A stretch of DNA of 64,000 nucleotides from JBDHWG01 sp039810085. GTDB lineage: Bacteria > Chloroflexota > Anaerolineae > Epilineales > JAHCIE01. Where the stretch lies: contig JBDHWG010000020.1 in assembly GCA_039810085.1 (NCBI GenBank), forward strand, positions 44,059 through 108,058, in the 5' to 3' direction. Of the stretch, positions 33,768 through 44,395 are shown piece after piece. The first letter of the stretch is position 1, and each line of letters starts with the position of its first letter. Position numbers and translations under genes: made by a program. The notes under the pieces were generated by a model, which had not been told where the DNA came from, made no database searches, and worked only from the letters and a program-made list of their open reading frames with translations.

Positions 33768-35249
33768 ATGAACGGGACGGAGACGGGTGAGCCACTCCTG
33801 AAGGATACCGGCATTGACGGTCTGGACGACGTCTTGCGGGGCGGCCTAGCGCCCAACCGGCTCTATCTCGTGGAAGGCGACCCCGGCTCCGGCAAGACGA
33901 CCCTCGCTCTGCAATTCCTCATGTCCGGCGCTCGGCGCGGCGAGCGGTGCCTGTTCGTGACACTCTCGGAGACCGAGGAGGAGCTGCGGGCGACGGCGCG
34001 CTCCCACGGCTGGACGCTGGACGGCATCGATATCGTCGAGATTATCGCCTCCGAGGAAAACCTCCAGCCCGACGCCCGCTACACCATGTTCCACCCGTCG
34101 GAAGTCGAATTGACTCAGACGATACAGACCGTGCTCGCCGAAGCCGAGCGCATCAAGCCTGAGCGCCTGGTCTTCGACTCCCTCTCCGAGCTGCGGCTGC
34201 TGGCGCAGAATCCCCTGCGCTACCGCCATCAGATTCTCGCCCTCAAGCAGTTCTTCGCCCGCCAGGGCGCAACGGTCCTACTTGTGGATGACAAAACTGG
34301 CGAAGCGGGCGACCTCCACCTGCACAGCATCTCCCACGGCGTCATCAGCCTGGATCGCCGCACGCCGGAGTATGGAGCCATGCGGCGGCGGCTGCAAATC
34401 GCCAAGATGCGCGCCCGCGACTTCCGCGAGGGCTACCACGACTATCGCATCGTGCGTGGCGGTCTCGAAGTGTATCCGCGACTCGTGGCCGCCGAGCACC
34501 TAGTCTCGTACACGCGCGAAGCGGTTAAGAGCGGCCTCGACCGCCTCGACGAGCTTGTCGGCGGCGGACTGGCGCGGGGGACGAGTAACCTGATTCTAGG
34601 GCCAGCCGGGTCGGGCAAGTCGACCGTGGCGACGCAGTACGCGGTGTGGACGGCGAGGCAGGGACAGCACGCCATCTGCTACCTGTTCGACGAGAGCATT
34701 GCAACGTTCCATGAGCGGTCCGCGGGGCTGGGCATCGACATCGCGCCGCTGATCGAGGCGGGACGCCTCACCGTGCGTCAAGTGGATGCGGCCGAGCTCT
34801 CACCGGGTGAATTTGCCCACGAGGTGCGCCGAACCGTGGAACAGGACAAAAGCCGGATCGTCGTGATCGACAGCCTGAACGGCTATTTGAACGCCATGCC
34901 GAGCGAGCAATTTCTGACCTTGCACCTGCACGAGCTGCTCACGTACCTGGGGCAGCAAGGTGTTACGACGCTCCTCATCCTGGCTCAGCATGGGTTCGCC
35001 GGCGGACAACTGCAATCGCCGGTCGACGCCAGTTACCTCGCCGACACCGTCCTGCTCATGCGCTACTTTGAAGCGGCGGGCGATATCTGTCAGGCCATCT
35101 CGGTGATAAAGAAGCGTACCGGGTATCACGAGCGCACGATTCGTCAAATGCGCTTCGAGCATGGCATCTCGATTGGCGAGCCACTGCGCGAATTCCAGGG
35201 CGTGCTGACCGGCGTACCGACATACATCGGCAAGGTTGCGGCGGAGTGA
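33768..35249 (+). CDS. KaiC-like double RecA-domain ATPase
   Basis: 493 residues, two KaiC domains. Domain 1 Walker A GDPGSGKTT at 37-45 with TLSETEEEL; domain 2 Walker A GPAGSGKST at about 278-286 with YLFDESIATF (one acidic residue where cyanobacterial KaiC has two Glu). The closing region ISVIKKRTGYHERTIRQMRF is the usual KaiC-like end. The Ser/Thr phospho-site pair of cyanobacterial KaiC is not obvious. ATG 33768 follows GGAGGGAAGC. No kaiA or kaiB is present. It is followed four bases later by a hybrid kinase, so the pair likely forms a signalling unit. Confidence 0.9.
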   Translation: MNGTETGEPLLKDTGIDGLDDVLRGGLAPNRLYLVEGDPGSGKTTLALQFLMSGARRGERCLFVTLSETEEELRATARSHGWTLDGIDIVEIIASEENLQPDARYTMFHPSEVELTQTIQTVLAEAERIKPERLVFDSLSELRLLAQNPLRYRHQILALKQFFARQGATVLLVDDKTGEAGDLHLHSISHGVISLDRRTPEYGAMRRRLQIAKMRARDFREGYHDYRIVRGGLEVYPRLVAAEHLVSYTREAVKSGLDRLDELVGGGLARGTSNLILGPAGSGKSTVATQYAVWTARQGQHAICYLFDESIATFHERSAGLGIDIAPLIEAGRLTVRQVDAAELSPGEFAHEVRRTVEQDKSRIVVIDSLNGYLNAMPSEQFLTLHLHELLTYLGQQGVTTLLILAQHGFAGGQLQSPVDASYLADTVLLMRYFEAAGDICQAISVIKKRTGYHERTIRQMRFEHGISIGEPLREFQGVLTGVPTYIGKVAAE

Positions 35250-35253
35250 GTCG

Positions 35254-36795
<1,542 letters not shown>

Positions 36796-36808
36796 CCAAG
36801 TCGAACCC

Positions 36809-38782
36809 ATGACCGTCCCATTCCTGACCGACGATAGGCTTCGCGCCGCGCCGCGCTCCCGCTCGCTCTCGCTGAGTCTGGCTGCGTCGCTGGCCGCCGG
36901 CCTTCTGACGCTCGTAGCGTTTGCGTTGCGCATCCGGTCGCTGGGGCAGGCCAGCTTGTGGCTCGACGAGGGCTTGAGCCTCTACTACGTCAACCGGCCC
37001 CTGCTGGACCTGTTCCCGACCCTGGCGCGCGAGGACTTCCACCCGCCGCTCTACTACCTCCTGCTGCAAGGCTGGCTGCATATCGCGGGTACGTCGGAGT
37101 TCGCCCTGCGCTTCCTAAGCCTCGCGCCGGGTGTGTTGCTCATCCCCATTGGCTATGCCACGCTGCGCGAGCTGTACCGCCCGCGCGGGACTCCCACCGT
37201 GGACCTGGCCCTCGCCCTACCCGGCGCGGCGCTTATCGCGCTGTCGCCCATCCTCATCTATTACGCCCAAGAAGTGCGGATGTATAGCCTGGTCGCCTGC
37301 CTGGCGCTCCTCAGCGTGCTGACACTCCTGCGCGCGGTGCGGCGGGACGGCCAGGGCTGGCGGCCCTGGATCGCGCATTCCCTCGCGCTCACGACAATGC
37401 TCTACACGCACTACCAGGGCTTCTTTCTGCTGCCGGCGCTCGCCCTCTTCGTCCTTCTCGCAGGGCGGCGCGCCGTCTTCCACTGGCTGGCGGCGCTGGC
37501 CCTGGCGGGCATTCTCTACGTGCCGTGGGCGCTCGCCGTCGTGGCGCAGGTTGCCACGAAGATTGTCAATCCCGACTATTTCGCCGACCAAATTGCGCCG
37601 ATAAAAGTAATGGGCGACCTCGTCGATAGCTTTCTCGCCCTCGACTCATCGCCCCTGCTGATGGGCGCTCTCCTCGCCCTGACGCTGGTAGGGATCGTGG
37701 CGCTAGGGTGGAACGCCCGGCGCGACCACACCCTCGCGCGCTGCCAGGCCCTTGTCCTCCTGGCGGCAGTCGTCCCCCTCGTCGTGACGGCGATCGCGGT
37801 GCTCATCATGCCGAAGTTCGCGTCGCGCTACGCCCTGCTCGCCGCGCCCGCGCTGGACCTGGCCGTCGTCCTGCTCTTGTTCATTGCCGTGTGGCGACCA
37901 GGGATTGGCTGGAAAAGCCTGTATGCGGTTCTCGTTGGCGTGGCTCTGCTCCTGACGGCGCGGCAGACCTGGCACGCGGCGCAGACCGTTGGCCTCGCCC
38001 ACGAGGATGCGCGCGGCATCGCGGCGTATTTAACCGACAGGGCCAAGTCGGACGAGGCCATCGTCATGGTCGAGAACGCGCGGGCCGCGTTTGAGTACTA
38101 CTATCGCGGCGAAGCGCCGGTCGTGGGCGTTCACGTCGGGCTTGATTTCGCGGACGGGGCGCAGCAGCTGAACGGGGCGCTTAGCTCGCGCCCGACTCGG
38201 GTGTGGCTGGTGCTGTGGCACAACGAGTTCGCCGACCCGACGGCCCTGGTCATCTCCGAGCTTCAGCGGCGCAGCGACGGCGCGCCCTCGGTGCGCGCTA
38301 CCTTCCGCGAGTTCACACTGATGCGCTTCAACATGGCGGACTGGTCGCCGGTCGAAGCGCTGCCCGAGCCGCAGCAGAAGATCGCGGCGAACTTCGGCGA
38401 CCGCCTGACGTTGGTCGGCGCCGACGCGCTCGCGCCCCAGTCGGGCAAGCTCAGGTGGATCCTGTACTGGCAGACGCGCGAGCCGTTGACCAACGACTAC
38501 AGTGTTGCTCTGCGTTTGCGCAACGCGGCGGGCCAGGCTGTGTTGACGCACAATCAGCCGCCGGTCACGCCCTATCTCGCGTCGGCGGCGATGCCCGTCG
38601 GAGAGACGCTGCGCGGCTACACCGAGGTGAAGCTGCCGGCGTCGCTGCCGCCCGGCACGTACGATGTGGACATCCTCGTCTGGGACATCCAGGAGCAGCG
38701 CAATCTCGACGTCATCGGGCCGAATGGGCCAGCCGGCATTGTCGTGCCCCTCGCGCCGATTGACGTCCCATCCTCAAAGTAA
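36809..38782 (+). CDS. GT39/ArnT-like polytopic glycosyltransferase
   Basis: 657 residues. An acidic loop after the first span with LWLDEGLSLYYVNRPL (the DE pair expected in GT-C enzymes) and a FHPPLYYLLLQGWL segment, followed by about ten membrane spans to residue 400, then a soluble C-terminal domain (about 400-650) with LTLVGADALAPQSGKLRWIL and TYDVDILVWDIQ, beta-rich. These enzymes transfer a sugar from a lipid carrier onto protein or lipid outside the membrane. The acceptor is unknown. Confidence 0.83.
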   Translation: MTVPFLTDDRLRAAPRSRSLSLSLAASLAAGLLTLVAFALRIRSLGQASLWLDEGLSLYYVNRPLLDLFPTLAREDFHPPLYYLLLQGWLHIAGTSEFALRFLSLAPGVLLIPIGYATLRELYRPRGTPTVDLALALPGAALIALSPILIYYAQEVRMYSLVACLALLSVLTLLRAVRRDGQGWRPWIAHSLALTTMLYTHYQGFFLLPALALFVLLAGRRAVFHWLAALALAGILYVPWALAVVAQVATKIVNPDYFADQIAPIKVMGDLVDSFLALDSSPLLMGALLALTLVGIVALGWNARRDHTLARCQALVLLAAVVPLVVTAIAVLIMPKFASRYALLAAPALDLAVVLLLFIAVWRPGIGWKSLYAVLVGVALLLTARQTWHAAQTVGLAHEDARGIAAYLTDRAKSDEAIVMVENARAAFEYYYRGEAPVVGVHVGLDFADGAQQLNGALSSRPTRVWLVLWHNEFADPTALVISELQRRSDGAPSVRATFREFTLMRFNMADWSPVEALPEPQQKIAANFGDRLTLVGADALAPQSGKLRWILYWQTREPLTNDYSVALRLRNAAGQAVLTHNQPPVTPYLASAAMPVGETLRGYTEVKLPASLPPGTYDVDILVWDIQEQRNLDVIGPNGPAGIVVPLAPIDVPSSK

Positions 38783-38800
38783 GACAGGCTTAGACGACCA

Positions 38801-39544
38801 ATGGCTGAAGATAACATGGGTAATACCCCCATGCCGTGGGGGGAGACGGACTCGGCGGCGTTCATCGAGCAGGGGGCGATATTCACACCGGCGCGGGATG
38901 AGATCGAGGCGGCGCTGGTCGCGCTGATTCCGGCGCAGGAGAATGAAGCGTTTACCGCCGTGGAGATTGGGACGGGGGCGGGCTGGCTCAGCGAGGCCAT
39001 CCTGCGCGCCTACCCCCACGCCTCGGTCATCGGGCTGGACGGATCGCCGCGCATGCGCCAGGAGACGGCCACGCGCCTCGCCCCGTACGGACACCGCGCC
39101 GAGGTGCGCCCGTTTCGCCTCGAGGAGGACGCCTGGCTGGCCGACCTGCGCGACGTTCGCGCTTTCGTGAGCAGCTTGGTCATTCACCACCTGGACGGCG
39201 CGGGCAAGCGGGCGCTGTTCGCCGCGCTCCACGCGCGCCTGGCGCCGGGCGGGGCGCTGCTCATCGCCGACCTCGTCGCGCCGACGAGCGAGCCGGCGCG
39301 ACGCTACGCAGCCCGGTCGTGGGATGACGACGTGCGCCACCAATCCCTGGCGCTGACCGGGAGCACGGCGGCCTACGACGAGTTCAGGGCGACGCAGTGG
39401 AACATCTTCGACTACCCCGACCCGGTGGACATGCCGTCGCCGCTGGCGGACCAATTGCGCTGGCTGGCCGACATCGGCTACGTCGGCGTCGACGCCTTCT
39501 GGGTGCGCGCCGGCCACGCCGTCTACGGCGGGTATAGGGCGTGA
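38801..39544 (+). CDS. Class I SAM-dependent methyltransferase
   Basis: 247 residues. Motif I AVEIGTGAGWLSEAIL, the acidic GLDGSPRMRQ strand and LAPGGALLIADLVAP are present. A later start at 38816 is possible; neither has a strong ribosome site. The product methylated is unknown. It follows the GT39-like gene by 18 bases. Confidence 0.85.
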   Translation: MAEDNMGNTPMPWGETDSAAFIEQGAIFTPARDEIEAALVALIPAQENEAFTAVEIGTGAGWLSEAILRAYPHASVIGLDGSPRMRQETATRLAPYGHRAEVRPFRLEEDAWLADLRDVRAFVSSLVIHHLDGAGKRALFAALHARLAPGGALLIADLVAPTSEPARRYAARSWDDDVRHQSLALTGSTAAYDEFRATQWNIFDYPDPVDMPSPLADQLRWLADIGYVGVDAFWVRAGHAVYGGYRA

Positions 39545-39554
39545 TGAAGCGGGT

Positions 39555-39583
39555 TTGACAGACGCGCGTCCGGCTCGTATCAT
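39555..39583 (+). promoter_or_regulatory. Consensus promoter with a palindromic spacer
   Basis: TTGACA (39555-39560), 17 bases, TATCAT (39578-39583). The spacer begins with the palindrome GACGCGCGTC (39561-39570), a possible operator. Transcription would start near 39590, ahead of the gene at 39658. Confidence 0.65.
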
Positions 39584-39657
39584 AGACTCAGTGGGATATA
39601 GAATTGTCGGGGCGAGTGCGAGAGGGAGGCTGCGTCGTTCCGGCCAAGAAGAATGTT

Positions 39658-40098
39658 ATGGAAGACACGAATATCTGGTACGACGCTTACACGGCCTATC
39701 TGCGCCACCAACTGGAGAGCCACGCGCCACCAGAGGGTCTCGACGCTGGCCGCAATCCCTGGCAGCCCGATCTAGTGCTGGACACCGTCGCTCGCCTCTG
39801 GCCGCCCTACGCCGCGCCGCGCTGGCCTCACCTCATCCGTGGGCTGGAGTGGGCGTGCAGCGAGCACGAGCACCGCGACGAGTTTGCCATCGCCCTCGCC
39901 CTGGCCCAGCGCATGTCGGAGGAGTACGCCGAGGAGCAGGCGGCGCTCGCCGACTGGGACTGTGGGCCAAGCGAGGCGTACTTCGACCGCCACTCAGCGG
40001 AACGCCAGGCTGAGTGGGAGCGGGTCCACAAGTTCCTCTACGGCGACGAGGATAGCAGCTACTTCTGGGACCGCTTCCGCTGGTTGAACGGCGGGTAG
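39658..40098 (+). CDS. Hypothetical acidic protein
   Basis: 146 residues, acidic and rich in Trp, Tyr, His and Glu (YDAYTAYLRHQLESHAPPEG, then QAEWERVHKFLYGDEDSSYF). Predicted helical by eye, without a signal peptide or membrane span. Two in-frame upstream starts exist (39604, with a GGAGGC downstream) but the sequence from 39658 looks more protein-like. It has its own strong promoter. Family not recognised. Confidence 0.6.
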   Translation: MEDTNIWYDAYTAYLRHQLESHAPPEGLDAGRNPWQPDLVLDTVARLWPPYAAPRWPHLIRGLEWACSEHEHRDEFAIALALAQRMSEEYAEEQAALADWDCGPSEAYFDRHSAERQAEWERVHKFLYGDEDSSYFWDRFRWLNGG

Positions 40099-40129
40099 AG
40101 CACTCTTCCCGGTCGGCGCCGCCGAATGA

Positions 40130-40285
40130 ATTACGGCGGCTGCTGCGGGAAAGCCTGCTCGAAGCAGGCTGGCTCACCGAAAGGCGCCTATTCGAGCCTG
40201 CCAAGGCAGGCTTTGCCATTCCAGTCTCAGAATTCCATTCTGAGCTGCCGTCAGGCGCCTATCCCCGCATGCGCAAGGCAACACG
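40130..40285. repeat. Second cluster of short palindromic repeats
   Basis: AAGCCTGCTCGAAGCAGGCT, GAGCCTGCCAAGGCAGGCTT, TCAGAATTCCATTCTGA and two copies of AGGCGCCTAT are packed between the hypothetical gene and recF. Same motif set as 23893-24075. No gene seen. Confidence 0.7.
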
Positions 40286-40294
40286 CTATTTCCT

Positions 40295-41512
40295 ATGCGC
40301 CTCACGCACCTCGGCCTGACAAACTTCCGCACCTACCGCCGCCTGGAGCTTGCCCTGACGCCGGGGGTGACGCTGCTCGTCGGCGACAATGCCCAGGGCA
40401 AGACGGCGCTGCTTGAGGCCATCTATTACCTGGCGACCAGCCGGTCGCCGCGCACCTCCACCGACCGCGAACTGGTGAGCTGGGCGGCCTCAGAGGAGCC
40501 GCTGCCGTTCGCCCGAGTCGCGGGCGACATTGCGCGCCGCGACCGCGCCGTCCACGTCGAGATTGTCGTCGTGCAGCCGCCGGGCAGCGTCAGGCCGCTG
40601 GAGAAGCGCATCAAGATCGACGGCGTTGCGCGCCGCGCCCTGGACCTGCTGGGCCAGGTCAACGTCGTCTTCTTCTCGCCGGACGACATCGAGCTTGTCT
40701 CTGACGGCCCGACCGTCCGTCGCCACTACCTGGACGCGACCCTGTGCCAGATCGACCCGCGCTACTGCCACGCCCTGGGGCAGTACCGCCGCGTCCTGGC
40801 CCAGCGCAACCACCTGCTGCACACCATCCAGGAGGGGCGCGGGCGGCGCGACGAGCTAGGCTTCTGGGATGACTTGCTGGTGGAGCACGGCAGCGTCGTG
40901 ACGGCGCGGCGACACGCCCTGCTGGGCCGCCTGGAGGCGTGGGGAACGCTCATCTACGGGGATCTCACCGGCGGGCAGGACGCCCTGCGCGTCATCTACC
41001 GCCCCAGCGCCCTGGTTAGCCAGTCTGACCGGCCGACGGAGCGTGGCGCGGCCGAGGCGGCGCAGGCATTGCTAGGCCAGGAGACGCTGGCGGCAGGCGA
41101 GGTGGCCGAGGTGTTCCGTACCCGTCTGGCGGCACGGGGGGCGGCGGAGATTGCGCGAGGCGCAACGCTGGTCGGGCCGCACCGCGACGACTTTCAGCTC
41201 CTCGGCGGCGCGATTGACCTGCACATCTACGGCTCGCGGGGCCAGCAGCGGACGGCCGCCCTTGCCCTCAAGCTGGCCGAGATCGAGGCGATGAACGAAG
41301 CGACAGGGGAGCGCCCGGTGCTCCTGCTGGACGATGTGATGTCGGAGCTGGATGCGCCGCGCCGGACGTATGTCGCCGCGCGCGTCGCGCAGCACGAGCA
41401 AACCCTGGCGACGGCGACTGATTGGTCTGACTTCAGCCCGGCCTTGCAGGCGCAGGCGACCTGCCTGACGGTGCAGGCTGGAAGCGTCTCACCACGAAGG
41501 AGTGATGGATGA
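40295..41512 (+). CDS. recF: DNA replication and repair protein RecF
   Basis: 405 residues. RLTHLGLTNFRTYRRLEL, Walker A GDNAQGKTALLEAIYYLAT, FFSPDDIELVSDGPTVRR, the signature YGSRGQQRTAALALKLAE and Walker B PVLLLDDVMSELDAPRR. It loads RecA at gaps. It is not beside dnaN or gyrB here; its stop overlaps an ABC permease gene instead (ATGA at 41509), which is an unusual neighbour. Confidence 0.95.
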   Translation: MRLTHLGLTNFRTYRRLELALTPGVTLLVGDNAQGKTALLEAIYYLATSRSPRTSTDRELVSWAASEEPLPFARVAGDIARRDRAVHVEIVVVQPPGSVRPLEKRIKIDGVARRALDLLGQVNVVFFSPDDIELVSDGPTVRRHYLDATLCQIDPRYCHALGQYRRVLAQRNHLLHTIQEGRGRRDELGFWDDLLVEHGSVVTARRHALLGRLEAWGTLIYGDLTGGQDALRVIYRPSALVSQSDRPTERGAAEAAQALLGQETLAAGEVAEVFRTRLAARGAAEIARGATLVGPHRDDFQLLGGAIDLHIYGSRGQQRTAALALKLAEIEAMNEATGERPVLLLDDVMSELDAPRRTYVAARVAQHEQTLATATDWSDFSPALQAQATCLTVQAGSVSPRRSDG

Positions 41513-42675
41513 CTGATCTAGCTCGACCTGTGAGCGTAGGGACGCCGAGCACGCCGCCCTGGGCCAACGTCGCTCGGCGCGTGGCGAGCGGCCTCCTCCT
41601 ACCTGTCCTGGCGGTTGTCACGGCGCTGCTCATCGGCGCGATCATCATCTGGGTAACCAGCGGCGGCTTCCGTGACCCGGCCGTCGCGTGGCAGCACGTC
41701 ATCGACGCCTACCAGGGGCTACTCGATGGCGCGTTCCTCAGCCCGCGCGGTTTTACCGAGACCCTGGTGGCGACGACGCCCTACATCCTAAGCGGCCTGG
41801 CCGTGGCGTTCGCGTTCCAGGGCGGCATGTTCAACGTCGGCGCGGAAGGGCAGTTCTACATTGGCGCGGTCGGCGCGGCCTGGGCGGGTTACGCCTTGCA
41901 GCTCCCGCCGGTGATTCACCTCCTCTTCGCCCTCGGCGTCGGCGCCCTCGGCGGCGCAATCTGGGGCATGATCCCCGGCTACCTGAAGGCGAAGACGGGC
42001 GCGCACGAAGTCATCAACACCATCATGCTGAACTACGTTGCGTTCCTCCTGGTGGACTGGCTCGTCAACGGGCCGATGAAGTCGAAGGTCGGCACCGCGC
42101 CCAAGACGCCGGACGTGTACCCGACGGCGGTTCTGCCGGCGCTGCTGCCGCCGCCGGACCGCCTCCACGCCGGCCTCTTCCTGGCGCTTCTGGCGGCCAT
42201 TTTCGCCTGGTGGTTCTTGTACAAGACGACGTTTGGCTTCGAGATCCGCACGGTTGGCGCTAACCCCCACGCCGCCAAGTACGCCGGCATCCGCCTGACG
42301 CGCATCGCCGTGCTGACTTTCGCCATCGCCGGCGCGTTCGCCGGACTGGCGGGCAGCGGCGAGGTGCTCGGCCTCCAGCACAACCTGCCGGCGTTCTTCT
42401 CGGCGGGCTACGGCTTCGACAGCATCGCCATCGCCCTGCTGGCGAAGGCCAACCCGCTGGGTGTCATCCCGGCCGCGTTCCTCTTCGGCGCGCTGCGCAA
42501 CGGCGCCGACCTGATGGAGCTGCGCTCCGGCGCGTCCAAGCAGATTATCTCGGTGATTCAGGCGCTCATCCTCCTGTTCATCGCCGCGCCGAACATCGTC
42601 CGGTGGGTGTATCGCCTCCGGACGCTGGAGGCGGCTACGGAAGAGCGCCCGCTGACGCGCGGCTGGGGAGGGTGA
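41509..42675 (+). CDS. ABC transporter permease, nucleoside/BMP-type (subunit 1)
   Basis: 388 residues, about nine to ten membrane spans. AFAFQGGMFNVGAEGQFYIG is the branched-chain/nucleoside permease signature, and GANPHAAKYAGIRLTRIAVL is the loop that contacts the ATPase. Matches permeases of the purine-nucleoside uptake type (YufP/NupP-like). The ATPase and substrate-binding genes are not in the window. Confidence 0.88.
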   Translation: MTDLARPVSVGTPSTPPWANVARRVASGLLLPVLAVVTALLIGAIIIWVTSGGFRDPAVAWQHVIDAYQGLLDGAFLSPRGFTETLVATTPYILSGLAVAFAFQGGMFNVGAEGQFYIGAVGAAWAGYALQLPPVIHLLFALGVGALGGAIWGMIPGYLKAKTGAHEVINTIMLNYVAFLLVDWLVNGPMKSKVGTAPKTPDVYPTAVLPALLPPPDRLHAGLFLALLAAIFAWWFLYKTTFGFEIRTVGANPHAAKYAGIRLTRIAVLTFAIAGAFAGLAGSGEVLGLQHNLPAFFSAGYGFDSIAIALLAKANPLGVIPAAFLFGALRNGADLMELRSGASKQIISVIQALILLFIAAPNIVRWVYRLRTLEAATEERPLTRGWGG

Positions 42676-42676
42676 C

Positions 42677-43696
42677 ATGGACTGGACCACCATCTCCACC
42701 GTTCTTGCCGGCATCCTGACCGTCTTTACCCTCCAGGCGACGCTGCGCTTCACCACGCCCATCGCCCTGGCCTCGTTGACCGGCATCTGGTGCGAGCGCT
42801 CCGGCATCATCAACATCGGCATCGAAGGGCAGATGCTCTTCGCCGCGTGTACGTCGTACATGGCGCTTATCTACTGGTTCCAGGTGTCGCAGGATAAGGC
42901 GCAGTCGCTCATCGTCGGCACGCTCGCCGGCCTGCTGACCAGCTTCATCATCACCTACGGCTTCGCCATCGTCGCCATTAAATTCAAGACCGACCAGATT
43001 ATCGCCGGCACGGTGGTGAACATCTTGGCTATCGGCACGACGGGCTACCTGTACCGCAGCTACCTGGCCGTGGACGCACCCATCAGCCCCGGCACGTACC
43101 CGCCAACCGGCGAGGTGCTCGCCGGCATCCCGCTGATCGGGCCGCCCCTCGGCGGCCTCTGGAACGCCATCGCGCAGATTCCCATCATCGGCCAGGTGTT
43201 CTTCCAGCAGCAGCCCATCGTGGTGCTGATGCTGATTCTGGTCGCGCTGACCCACTACCTGCTGTTCTTCACGCCGTGGGGCCTGCGCACCCGGGCTGTC
43301 GGTGAGCACCCCCGCGCCGCCGATACGGCCGGCATCAACGTCAACCGCATGCGCTACGCCGACGTCCTCGTCGCCAGCCTCATCGCCGGGCTGGGCGGCA
43401 TCTGGTTCAGCCTGGAGACGGTCGGCGTGTTCAACCCGAACATGACCAACGGCATCGGCTTCATCGGCCTGGCGGCAATGATTTTCGGCAAGTGGACGCC
43501 GTTTGGGGCGCTGGGCGCGGCGCTGCTGTTCGCCGTGGCCGAGGCCATCCAGCCGCCGCTGCAAATGTACGCGCCGCAGGTGCCGTACCAGTTCCTCAGC
43601 ATGATACCCTACCTGCTGACCATCGTTGTGCTGGCGGGCGCCGTGGGCCGGGCGCGTCCCCCGGCCGCCGAAGGCAAACCCTACGAGCACGCCTGA
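42677..43696 (+). CDS. ABC transporter permease, nucleoside/BMP-type (subunit 2)
   Basis: 339 residues, about eight to nine spans. TTPIALASLTGIWCERSGII followed by NIGIEGQMLFAAC is the partner-permease signature, and GEHPRAADTAGINVNRMRYA is the ATPase-contact loop. It begins one base after the stop of subunit 1, so the two are coexpressed and should form a heterodimeric pore. Confidence 0.88.
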   Translation: MDWTTISTVLAGILTVFTLQATLRFTTPIALASLTGIWCERSGIINIGIEGQMLFAACTSYMALIYWFQVSQDKAQSLIVGTLAGLLTSFIITYGFAIVAIKFKTDQIIAGTVVNILAIGTTGYLYRSYLAVDAPISPGTYPPTGEVLAGIPLIGPPLGGLWNAIAQIPIIGQVFFQQQPIVVLMLILVALTHYLLFFTPWGLRTRAVGEHPRAADTAGINVNRMRYADVLVASLIAGLGGIWFSLETVGVFNPNMTNGIGFIGLAAMIFGKWTPFGALGAALLFAVAEAIQPPLQMYAPQVPYQFLSMIPYLLTIVVLAGAVGRARPPAAEGKPYEHA

Positions 43697-43704
43697 CACC
43701 AACG

Positions 43705-43824
43705 GTCATTGCGAGGAGGAACGACGAAGCAATCCCCCGGCGGGTGATAGGCACGCTATAACCGCTCAGACCGTCTATCGCAAGGGCGGGGGATTGCTTC
43801 GCGTTCGCTCGCAATGACCGTTTG
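43705..43824. repeat. REP-like interspersed inverted repeat (CATTGCGAG family)
   Basis: GGTCATTGCGAGGAGGAACG with GAAGCAATCCCCCGGC at the left and GGATTGCTTCGCGTTCGCTC with GCAATGACC at the right. It is inverted relative to the array at 16133 and has its own core. Confidence 0.8.
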
Positions 43825-43842
43825 GCTGTGTTCTCGTGACAC

Positions 43843-43866
43843 AAGGCCGACCCTGGGGTCGGCCTT
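43843..43866 (+). terminator. Terminator of the recF-permease transcript
   Basis: AAGGCCGACC and GGTCGGCCTT form a perfect 10-bp stem with a four-base loop, followed by GTTCTTCG. Confidence 0.7.
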
Positions 43867-43916
43867 GTTCTTCGTATCGGACCTTTGCCGACGGCAAGCG
43901 GCTCTTCGGAGCCAGT

Positions 43917-44339
43917 TTACCAGTCTTCGGGCATGGGATACGATCCCTCGACGCAGATGATGTAGTTAAGGGCCAGGTACGGCGAAGTGTTCTCGTAGGG
44001 CTGCGCGGCAGCGACCGTCAGAGCCTTGCTCCCCGCATCTTTGGCCTCGGCCGTCGCCGCCGCCACGGCCTGGACCGTCGGCTCATTCCTCTCGACGCCG
44101 CCCCGCTGCCCTGGTAGGAACGACATCCCGCCAGCCTGGCCCGCGCCAAGCGGCATCCGACCGCGCAGGTCAGGCAGGGCGAAAGTCTGCGCGCCGTTGC
44201 CGCCGTAACTGACGCCGAGGAGGCTAAAGAGCGCTGCGTACTGCTGAATCTGCAAGGTCTGGCCGTCACACAACATCCAGCCTTGCGGCGCGTAGTTGCC
44301 GGCAAACAGAACGATATCGCCGAGGTATGGATAGCCCAT
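43917..44339 (-). CDS. Phage tail-collar (MdpB-like) domain protein
   Basis: 140 residues. YLGDIVLFAGNYAPQGWMLC, DGQTLQIQQYAALFSLLG, VSYGGNGAQTFALPDLRGR, then YLALNYIICVEGSYP: the complete tail-collar/microcystin-dependent protein pattern. No signal peptide. Such proteins resemble phage tail fibre knobs but are common outside prophages. A two-domain relative lies just upstream on the same strand, so both likely share a promoter at 45505. Confidence 0.85.
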   Translation of the reverse strand: MGYPYLGDIVLFAGNYAPQGWMLCDGQTLQIQQYAALFSLLGVSYGGNGAQTFALPDLRGRMPLGAGQAGGMSFLPGQRGGVERNEPTVQAVAAATAEAKDAGSKALTVAAAQPYENTSPYLALNYIICVEGSYPMPEDW

Positions 44340-44395
44340 CGATGTGTTCTCCTTCTATGAGAGGTGGGATGTTGGCGTGTTACCTTCGAGTTCGA

